A stretch of DNA of 5,631 nucleotides from NCBI GenBank assembly GCA_009701115.1, contig WLKR01000088.1, positions 1-5,631 on the forward strand, read 5' to 3'. Below, piece after piece: positions 1 to 4,519 of the stretch. This DNA is from Actinomycetota bacterium (GTDB lineage Bacteria > Actinomycetota > Acidimicrobiia > Acidimicrobiales > RAAP-2). Position 1 is the stretch's first letter. Each line of letters starts with the position of its first letter. The notes beneath the pieces were generated by a model. The model ran no database searches and was not told where the DNA came from. It saw only the letters and a program-made list of their open reading frames with translations. Position numbers and translations under genes: made by a program.

Positions 1-47
1 GCCTCCAGCCCCTGATTCGCCGTTGTCGCGCTTGACTCTTGTTCCAC
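1..47 (-). CDS. pstB: Start of the next pst gene, probably PstB ATPase (partial)
   Basis: Only 15 codons and two bases are visible, starting at GTG (47-45) and reading MEQESSATTANQGLE before the window edge. The start is chosen because a strong Shine-Dalgarno GGAGGG lies 7 bases upstream, directly after the pstA stop codon. The visible residues are a polar leader with no diagnostic motif, so the call rests on position: pstS-pstC-pstA-pstB is the standard gene order of this operon. PstB would be the cytoplasmic ABC ATPase that powers the PstC-PstA channel. The gap to pstA is only 14 bases, so cotranscription is very likely. A different gene, such as phoU, is possible but less likely. Confidence 0.7.
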   Translation of the reverse strand, partial: MEQESSATTANQGLE

Positions 48-54
48 GATGTTT

Positions 55-60
55 CCCTCC
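55..60 (-). promoter_or_regulatory. Ribosome binding site of the partial pstB-like gene
   Basis: GGAGGG on the minus strand lies 7 bases before the GTG at 47-45 and one base after the pstA stop codon. It fixes the start of the partial gene at the left edge. Confidence 0.75.
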
Positions 61-61
61 A

Positions 62-988
62 TTAGTGACGTTCCCTTCTCATAAACGCCGCGATTAGACG
101 GGCGCTGACATTAAGCAGTAAGACGATGATGACCAAGATGAGACCAACGCCCCATGCGGCGGTGTGCTGGCTGTCGTAAGCCGCCGATGCGTATTCGTAA
201 GTCATCAGCGGCAGTGCGGACATTGAGTGGAAGGGATTCCAGTCAAAGCGAATCGAGGCCCCGATCACGAAGAGCAGGGGTGCTGTTTCGCCGATGGCGC
301 GAGCGAGGGCTAGTAGGACGCCGGTGATAATGCCGGGAGCGGCGACGGGCAGGACAACCTTGAGTGAGACCTTGGACTGGCGGGCACCCAGTGCGAGGCC
401 CGCTTCGGTCAAGGTCCGAGGAACGGAGCGCAGGGCCGTTTCAGCGGCCTTGGTGATAACTGGTGTCATCAACATGGCGAGGGCCACGGCTGCAGCAAAT
501 CCGGAGTAGGCGTGCATGTTGGTCACGATGTAAATGAAGGCGAAGATTCCGAGCAGGATTGACGGCAGACCCGTCATGATCTCCGTCACGCGACGCAAGC
601 CGTTGGCCCATCGGGTTTCCGTCTCGGCCAAGTAGAGGCCCAGGATGATGCCCAGAGGTACGGCCATCAAGGCGGCGACCCCGTCGACGACGAGCGAACC
701 GATAATGGCATTACCAACACCGCCAATGTTGTCCTGGTCGAAAATCGTTGGTTGCAGCGGTGCCTGTGTGAGGAACGTCCAGGTCAGGACCTTCCCACCG
801 CGGACGATCAGAGCGGCAATAACCAGAAACAGTGGCACCACTGCAAGAGCTAGGCAGGCGGAGAGCAGCGTCGTGAAGAGAGTGGAGCGCAATGCGCGAC
901 GGCCTTGCGTTTTGGCGGCCGTGGCCTGAACAAGACGACGCCGTTCGAGCATCGGGTCCGGGGGCAACTGGGCGAGGAGGTCGGTCAT
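62..988 (-). CDS. pstA: Phosphate ABC transporter permease PstA
   Basis: PstA is one of the two inner-membrane subunits of the high-affinity PstSCAB phosphate importer and forms the translocation channel with PstC. The 308-residue protein has a charged cytoplasmic N-terminus (about residues 1-35), a first membrane helix at about 37-62, and several more hydrophobic segments up to about 300. The cytoplasmic EAA loop of ABC permeases, which contacts the ATPase, starts at EAGLALGA (195-202) and ends with the AIGETAP motif (231-237) typical of PstA and PstC. The length is close to the usual size of the family. The ATG overlaps the pstC stop codon in ATGA (985-988), so translational coupling is likely; AAGGGAG (993-999) lies 4 bases upstream as its ribosome binding site. 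TAA ends the gene just before the next start. Nothing looks broken. Confidence 0.96.
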   Translation of the reverse strand: MTDLLAQLPPDPMLERRRLVQATAAKTQGRRALRSTLFTTLLSACLALAVVPLFLVIAALIVRGGKVLTWTFLTQAPLQPTIFDQDNIGGVGNAIIGSLVVDGVAALMAVPLGIILGLYLAETETRWANGLRRVTEIMTGLPSILLGIFAFIYIVTNMHAYSGFAAAVALAMLMTPVITKAAETALRSVPRTLTEAGLALGARQSKVSLKVVLPVAAPGIITGVLLALARAIGETAPLLFVIGASIRFDWNPFHSMSALPLMTYEYASAAYDSQHTAAWGVGLILVIIVLLLNVSARLIAAFMRRERH

Positions 989-1947
989 GCCGCTCCCTTA
1001 GTACCGCGTCGCACGAGGGCTCGAGCAAAGGCGTTCACGCTCGCCGTCATCACCATCAAGATCACCGCGAGGGCGCCGAGGGCGGCCAAGTGCATCGTTG
1101 GGGCGTCGGTGTACTGCGTCGCGATGGTCGATGCCAGCGTCGAGCCAAGAGAAAAGAGGGAGTGAGGCATCGAAGGGCTTGATCCGATAACCATGGCTAC
1201 GGCGATCGTTTCACCCAAAGCGCGACCGGCGCCCAGTGAGACTGCGCCGAGGAGTCCAATCTTCGCGTTCGGTAGAACTACCCGAGTCAGGACTTGACTG
1301 CGAGTGGCGCCCAGTGAGAGTGCGCCTTCGACGAGGTCACGGGGAACCGTCGCGATGACGTCACGTGAAATCGCGACGATTGTTGGAAGCACCATGACGG
1401 CCAGAACCATGCTGGCCGTGGAGATTCCATACCCGATGGCATTACCGCTAAAGGGCCAGCTCCCGCCGGTGCGTGATGCGAGCCAGGGCTGAACCGTGGT
1501 CGACATCCACGGCACGATGACGTTGAGCCCCCAGAGTCCGTAGACAACTGAAGGTACAGCAGCGAGAAGTTCGACCGTGGTCGTTAGGGGGCCCGCGAGA
1601 CGTCGGGGCACTAAGAAGTTAAGGGTGAGAGCCGTGCCGATTCCAACGGGCACGGCAAAGAGAAGTGCGACACCCGTGGTGATCAACGTGGCGAGGATAA
1701 GGGCGAGACCGCCGAAGTTTTCTTCGGCCGGCGACCAGTTGGTGCCGGTGAGGATGTGGAGACCGTAGGTAGACCAAGCCGGCCAGGACTGGTGAATAAC
1801 ACTCCACGCAAAGAGCGCGAGGGCTGCCGCAAAGAGCAATGCCACACCCCGAAGGACGTAGCTGTACGTACGACCGGACTTGGCCCGGGGCATTTTGCCC
1901 CGGGCCAAGCCGCGTTCGATCAGTTCTGAGGAACTTTGAACTGTCAT
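985..1947 (-). CDS. pstC: Phosphate ABC transporter permease PstC
   Basis: PstC is the partner of PstA in the membrane channel of the phosphate importer. The 320-residue protein has a polar N-terminal tail (1-30), a first helix at about 31-52, an extracytoplasmic loop with NWSPAEENFGG (70-80), and further helices at about 81-112 and 120-148, then through the C-terminal half. The EAA loop starts at EGALSLGAT (208-216) and leads to GAGRALGET (239-247), the family motif. It follows pstS by 27 bases and overlaps pstA by four. The ATG at 1947-1945 lacks a clear Shine-Dalgarno sequence; only a weak GAG lies upstream. A second in-frame ATG, codon 19 (1893-1891), sits in the loop and arm of a very stable hairpin with GGGG just upstream, so a shorter 302-residue form starting MPRAKSG cannot be excluded. 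I prefer the long form because the first 18 codons read like normal protein and leave a compact operon. Confidence 0.96.
   Translation of the reverse strand: MTVQSSSELIERGLARGKMPRAKSGRTYSYVLRGVALLFAAALALFAWSVIHQSWPAWSTYGLHILTGTNWSPAEENFGGLALILATLITTGVALLFAVPVGIGTALTLNFLVPRRLAGPLTTTVELLAAVPSVVYGLWGLNVIVPWMSTTVQPWLASRTGGSWPFSGNAIGYGISTASMVLAVMVLPTIVAISRDVIATVPRDLVEGALSLGATRSQVLTRVVLPNAKIGLLGAVSLGAGRALGETIAVAMVIGSSPSMPHSLFSLGSTLASTIATQYTDAPTMHLAALGALAVILMVMTASVNAFARALVRRGTKGAA
1879..1909 (-). repeat. Perfect 14-bp inverted repeat (hairpin) in the 5' part of pstC
   Basis: The arms at 1879-1892 and 1896-1909 are exact reverse complements (plus strand CTTGGCCCGGGGCA and TGCCCCGGGCCAAG) with a three-base loop; 11 of the 14 pairs are G-C. 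In the operon mRNA the stem begins 38 bases after the A of the pstC start codon and encodes residues 14-23 (LARGKMPRAK) of the poorly conserved cytoplasmic tail. No run of U follows on either strand, so it is not a classical intrinsic terminator. It could slow 3' exonucleases after cleavage, favour pstS over pstCAB, or hinder translation of pstC. Its existence is seen directly; the role is inference. Confidence 0.85.
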
Positions 1948-1974
1948 TGTCTACTCAGAACCAAACTTTCCGTA

Positions 1975-3210
1975 CTACTTAAGGACGACTGCGCCGTTGT
2001 AGGTAACAGTCTTCAGAGCGTTACGAGTAGCGGTCTGAGCCTGGGTTGGCAGCGCAACGTAGCCCTGCGAAACCGCAACGTCCTGACCCAAAGTCACGCC
2101 AGTACCGGGAGCGTTGTGCGCGAGCCAGTCAACGAGCTTGACGGTCAACTCGGCCTGGGCGAGTGACGAAGCAGCATTGGTCTGGTTCTTGCGCAACATG
2201 ACCCAGCTGTAGCCCGAGATGGGGTAAGCAGTCTTGCCCAGTGGGTTGACAATCGTGAAGTTGGTCGAAGAGATTGTGGGCTTGGTTGCGGCCGCTGCAG
2301 CGATGCTGGCTGGGGTGACGTCAACGGCAACACCGGACTTGTTAACCACGAAGGCCGAGTCGAGGGTCCGGTTCAAGAGAACGTAGGAGTACTCGACGTA
2401 GCCAATGGAGTTGTTCGTGTTCTCAAGGTTGGTAGCAACACCCTGGTTACCCGATCCACCGACGAAACCGTTTGAACCGGTGACCAACGAGGACTTCGAA
2501 GCCGAGTTCGTGAAGATGGTTGGTGCGGCAGCGTGCAGATAGTCAGTGAAGATATAGGTGGTGCCTGAGGAGTCTGAGCGGCCGTTCACGATGATGTTCG
2601 AGGAAGGCAGCGCACAGCTCTTCTTACCCTTGACCGTTACGGTCCACTTGGGGTTCGCGGCGCAGATGGCAGCGTCATTCCACTTGGTGATTGCGCCGGT
2701 GTAGATCTTGGCCAAGATGGTCGAAGTCACGTTGAAGTGATTCGTCTTGTAGAGCTTGTTACCGGTGATGGCCGTGTTGTGGAAGGCGATGGCCACGCCA
2801 CCGAGGGCAACTGGAACCTGAACGTAGTCAGCCAATGTGCCCTTAGATGCGTACGACTTGGCGTCAAGGTCAGCCTGTGTCATTGGTACGTCGGAAGCAC
2901 CGAAGTTCACGAGGTTCTGCATAATGGCAGCCTGACCAGCACCCGAGCCACCAGCGCCGTAAGCGTTGACGGTGGCCTTGGAGTTACGAGCCGAGTAGAC
3001 CGGGAAGGCAGCGTTGAAGAAAGGCGTGTCAAACGTCGCACCAGAGGCGCTGACGGTGGCGTTCGCACTGATCTTCGTGTCGTTTGCCAAGATCGTTTCG
3101 AGGGTGATCTTCTTAGCGGCGGCTACTGCCGGTACTGCGAACGAGGCCATGAGTCCTGCGGTGGCGACTGCCGTTGCGAGGGTGCCTCGTACTGTCATTT
3201 GCTTTTTCAA
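1975..3210 (-). CDS. pstS: Phosphate-binding protein PstS (secreted substrate-binding subunit)
   Basis: PstS captures phosphate outside the membrane and delivers it to PstC-PstA. The 411-residue product opens with a secretion signal: a basic MKK start, a hydrophobic core (about 11-28) and an AVPAVAAA cleavage region near 26-32. The parts matching the phosphate-contacting motifs of the family are SGATF (56-60), the glycine-rich GGSGAG (87-92), GASDVPM (104-110) and RSDSSGTT (211-218). There is no cysteine near the signal cleavage site, so it is not a lipoprotein, unlike many Gram-positive PstS proteins. The only cysteines are C183 and C199, flanking what looks like an insertion between the TKWND motif (175-179) and the RSD motif; a disulfide is possible. 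The start is TTG (3210-3208), four bases after AGGAGG; an in-frame ATG at 3198-3196 would give 407 residues but sits 16 bases from that site and loses the two lysines. It leads the pst operon. Confidence 0.95.
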   Translation of the reverse strand: MKKQMTVRGTLATAVATAGLMASFAVPAVAAAKKITLETILANDTKISANATVSASGATFDTPFFNAAFPVYSARNSKATVNAYGAGGSGAGQAAIMQNLVNFGASDVPMTQADLDAKSYASKGTLADYVQVPVALGGVAIAFHNTAITGNKLYKTNHFNVTSTILAKIYTGAITKWNDAAICAANPKWTVTVKGKKSCALPSSNIIVNGRSDSSGTTYIFTDYLHAAAPTIFTNSASKSSLVTGSNGFVGGSGNQGVATNLENTNNSIGYVEYSYVLLNRTLDSAFVVNKSGVAVDVTPASIAAAAATKPTISSTNFTIVNPLGKTAYPISGYSWVMLRKNQTNAASSLAQAELTVKLVDWLAHNAPGTGVTLGQDVAVSQGYVALPTQAQTATRNALKTVTYNGAVVLK

Positions 3211-3214
3211 CTTT

Positions 3215-3220
3215 CCTCCT
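3215..3220 (-). promoter_or_regulatory. Ribosome binding site of pstS supporting a TTG start
   Basis: AGGAGG on the minus strand lies 4 bases before TTG (3210-3208) and 16 bases before the alternative in-frame ATG (3198-3196). The spacing is short for the TTG but too long for the ATG, so it favours the TTG start, which also gives the signal peptide its lysine pair. Confidence 0.65.
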
Positions 3221-3278
3221 AAAGAAAGAACTACTTAGAAGCTTCTGAGCCACCTTGGCCCTTCTGTCTTCACGTTGA

Positions 3279-3332
3279 AAGGTAAGGGTCGATAGTTATC
3301 TGAATGTGAACAAGGAGGTTGAGCGAGGTTAA
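3279..3332 (-). promoter_or_regulatory. Probable phosphate-starvation promoter of pstS with Pho-box-like repeats
   Basis: Read on the minus strand, this stretch upstream of pstS contains TTAACC (3332-3327), CTCAACC (3324-3318), GTTCACA (3311-3305) and GATAACT (3300-3294). The last two are spaced by exactly 11 bases and resemble degenerate copies of the GTTCACC direct repeat bound by PhoP/PhoB-type regulators in actinobacteria. A possible -10 element TACCTT (3284-3279) follows the last copy by nine bases, with no good -35 element, as is usual for promoters activated at Pho boxes. The inferred mRNA start near 3272 would leave a leader of about 60 bases. The repeats are imperfect and the call rests on position as much as sequence. 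Confidence 0.4.
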
Positions 3333-3355
3333 ATCTTCGGTACTTTTGGCCCCGC

Positions 3356-3361
3356 TAATGT
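3356..3361 (+). promoter_or_regulatory. Probable -10 element of yaaA, giving a leaderless mRNA
   Basis: TAATGT fits the TANNNT -10 consensus and ends six bases before the GTG start of yaaA, the distance expected between a -10 element and the transcription start. No Shine-Dalgarno sequence lies upstream of that GTG. Together these suggest that transcription begins at the start codon itself. No convincing -35 element is seen. Confidence 0.45.
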
Positions 3362-3367
3362 GACCTC

Positions 3368-4042
3368 GTGATCATCCTGCTACCCCCCAGCGAAGGCAAG
3401 GAACCGGGGGGCACTAGGGCCTGGGGCCAGACATCGGGGCGCTTCGGGCGGGCGCTAGCGGGGGCGCGGGAACCCGTTATTGCGGCACTCCCCCTGACGT
3501 CGCCAGCGGCCCTAAAAGTGCGCGGGGCTACCGCCGCGCACGCCCAACTGATCAATGCGTCGTTGGTCGGGAGCCCGGTATTGGCGGCCTCAGATCGCTA
3601 CTCCGGCGTCGTCTACCAGGGGCTCAATTTCACCACCTTGGCGCCAGCGCAGCAGAGTGTCGCCCAAGACTCCATTGTCATCGTGTCGGGTCTGCTGGGG
3701 CTGGCCGGGCTTGGTGATCCATTGCCTGACTATCGCGCACCTATGGATGCATCGCTCGAGGGACTCGGCAAACTCGCCGCCTACTGGAAGCCGATCATCA
3801 CTCCACTCCTCCAAAAGGCCGCGAAGCGAGAGGCTGTCATTGATCTGTTAACGCAGGTCCATCGTTCGGCGGTTGAACCGGCCGGCGAAAACTGGTTCAC
3901 CGTTGACTTGGTGCACTCGGATGTAACGGGTGGTCACGCCGCCAAGTTCGCCAAGGGTCAGCTCGCTCGATGGCTTCTCGACCACGACATCACGGAACTA
4001 CGGCGATGGAAGTTTCAAGGCTGGACGGCGAAGGTGCGCTAG
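3368..4042 (+). CDS. yaaA: YaaA family (UPF0246) peroxide stress response protein
   Basis: In Escherichia coli YaaA lowers intracellular free iron during hydrogen peroxide stress and so limits Fenton damage to DNA and protein; its biochemical activity is not well defined and DNA binding has been reported. The 224-residue protein starts with the family hallmark MIILLPPSEGK (1-11). Other family blocks are YSGVVYQGL (78-86), VIVSGLLGL (104-112) with DPLPDYRAPMD (117-127), the YWKPIITPLL segment (139-148), and near the C-terminus AAKFAKGQLARWLL (191-204) and WKFQGW (214-219). It is somewhat shorter than the roughly 258 residues of the E. coli protein. GTG at 3368 is the only good start: an in-frame TAA lies at 3356-3358 and the conserved N-terminus begins at once. 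There is no ribosome binding site, so a leaderless mRNA is likely. It is the only plus-strand gene here, divergent from pstS and convergent with the zinc-ribbon gene. Confidence 0.92.
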   Translation: MIILLPPSEGKEPGGTRAWGQTSGRFGRALAGAREPVIAALPLTSPAALKVRGATAAHAQLINASLVGSPVLAASDRYSGVVYQGLNFTTLAPAQQSVAQDSIVIVSGLLGLAGLGDPLPDYRAPMDASLEGLGKLAAYWKPIITPLLQKAAKREAVIDLLTQVHRSAVEPAGENWFTVDLVHSDVTGGHAAKFAKGQLARWLLDHDITELRRWKFQGWTAKVR

Positions 4043-4203
4043 TCGCAGCAACTGTCGCGCCACCCGCAGGTGGTGCACTTGAAGTGCGCGTGTTCCGGTG
4101 ACAAGCCACCACCACAGTGGGGGCACTCGTGAAAGACGCCGAAGCGATTGAGGCAGTCAACGGGTTCGGCAACAACAAGTGGATTGATGGCGTTTTCGGT
4201 CAC
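4039..4203 (-). CDS. Small zinc-ribbon protein of unknown function (54 residues)
   Basis: I do not recognise a named family. The protein ends in a compact zinc ribbon: CPHCGGGLSPEHAHFKC (27-43) followed by TTCGWRDSCCD (44-54). The two CX2C knuckles, C27/C30 and C43/C46, are 12 residues apart and should bind one zinc; C52 and C53 are extra cysteines at the very end, and H25, H38 and H40 lie nearby. The preceding 25 residues are not distinctive, with one more cysteine at position 17. GTG (4203-4201) is the only start available, since an in-frame TAG lies two codons upstream and no other start codon follows. Its only purine-rich stretch, AGAGG, abuts the start, which is poor spacing. The gene follows the small membrane protein gene by 40 bases and so may belong to the pit transcript. 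Its TAG shares CTAG with the stop of convergent yaaA. The regular cysteine pattern ending exactly at a stop codon makes chance unlikely. Confidence 0.68.
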   Translation of the reverse strand: MTENAINPLVVAEPVDCLNRFGVFHECPHCGGGLSPEHAHFKCTTCGWRDSCCD

Positions 4204-4243
4204 CCTCTATGGTCTCGCATTCAACGCGTTGCCGCGTGGATTT

Positions 4244-4492
4244 CTAGCCCTTTTGGGTGATTATGTAAAAACCCCAGGCCAACGTGGCTGCAGCACCACT
4301 CGCCGTGAGCAGCACCCCAAACTGTCCGAGGGTGCGTATCGCAGTCGAGGCCGACGCTTTGCGTGCCGTTGAGAGTGCGGCGAGGCCGATCGAGAAGATG
4401 GCTACGAGGCCAATCCCAATCAAGAGTGACAGGCCGAGGACCTGACCCAGGACCTGCCAATCGATGAGGGGGGTAGGGGTGGGTGCAGTCAT
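4244..4492 (-). CDS. Small membrane protein linked to the Pit phosphate transporter
   Basis: The 82-residue product has a Pro/Thr-rich start (TAPTPTP, 2-8), a first hydrophobic helix at about 14-40, a short basic and Ser/Ala-rich link STARKASASTAIR (41-53), and a second helix at about 57-78, ending in TQKG. It therefore looks like a two-helix membrane hairpin, with the basic link predicted to be cytoplasmic. There are no catalytic motifs. The ATG follows AAAGGAA (4501-4507) by eight bases, and the gene begins 27 bases after the pit stop codon, so it should be on the pit mRNA. Small membrane proteins directly downstream of pit occur in other actinobacteria (I recall Rv0544c after pitA in Mycobacterium tuberculosis), which suggests a role with the transporter, such as assembly or regulation; that is inference. 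Confidence 0.87.
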   Translation of the reverse strand: MTAPTPTPLIDWQVLGQVLGLSLLIGIGLVAIFSIGLAALSTARKASASTAIRTLGQFGVLLTASGAAATLAWGFYIITQKG

Positions 4493-4519
4493 AGTGATAG
4501 TTCCTTTATTTGGTAACGA

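Noticed and set aside
1879..1909. The pstC hairpin as an intrinsic terminator
   Set aside because: No run of T follows the stem on either strand, and it lies inside the coding region of an otherwise intact gene.
2737..3222. Long open frame on the plus strand opposite pstS
   Set aside because: It has no family features and lies wholly opposite a well-conserved gene; it is a by-product of the composition of pstS.
3312..3319. AAGGAGGT on the plus strand as the ribosome binding site of a longer yaaA or a leader peptide
   Set aside because: An in-frame TAA at 3356-3358 prevents extension of yaaA, no well-spaced start codon follows, and the site overlaps the Pho-box-like region on the other strand.
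4138..4170. GCCGAA...TTCGGC inverted repeat as a terminator of yaaA
   Set aside because: The stem is only six pairs with a loop of about 21 bases and no T-run, and it lies within the zinc-ribbon coding region.
4466..4485. G-rich run on the plus strand as a G-quadruplex
   Set aside because: There are only three separable runs of three or more G (GGGGGG, GGGG, GGG), and the stretch simply encodes the Pro/Thr-rich N-terminus of the small membrane protein on the other strand.
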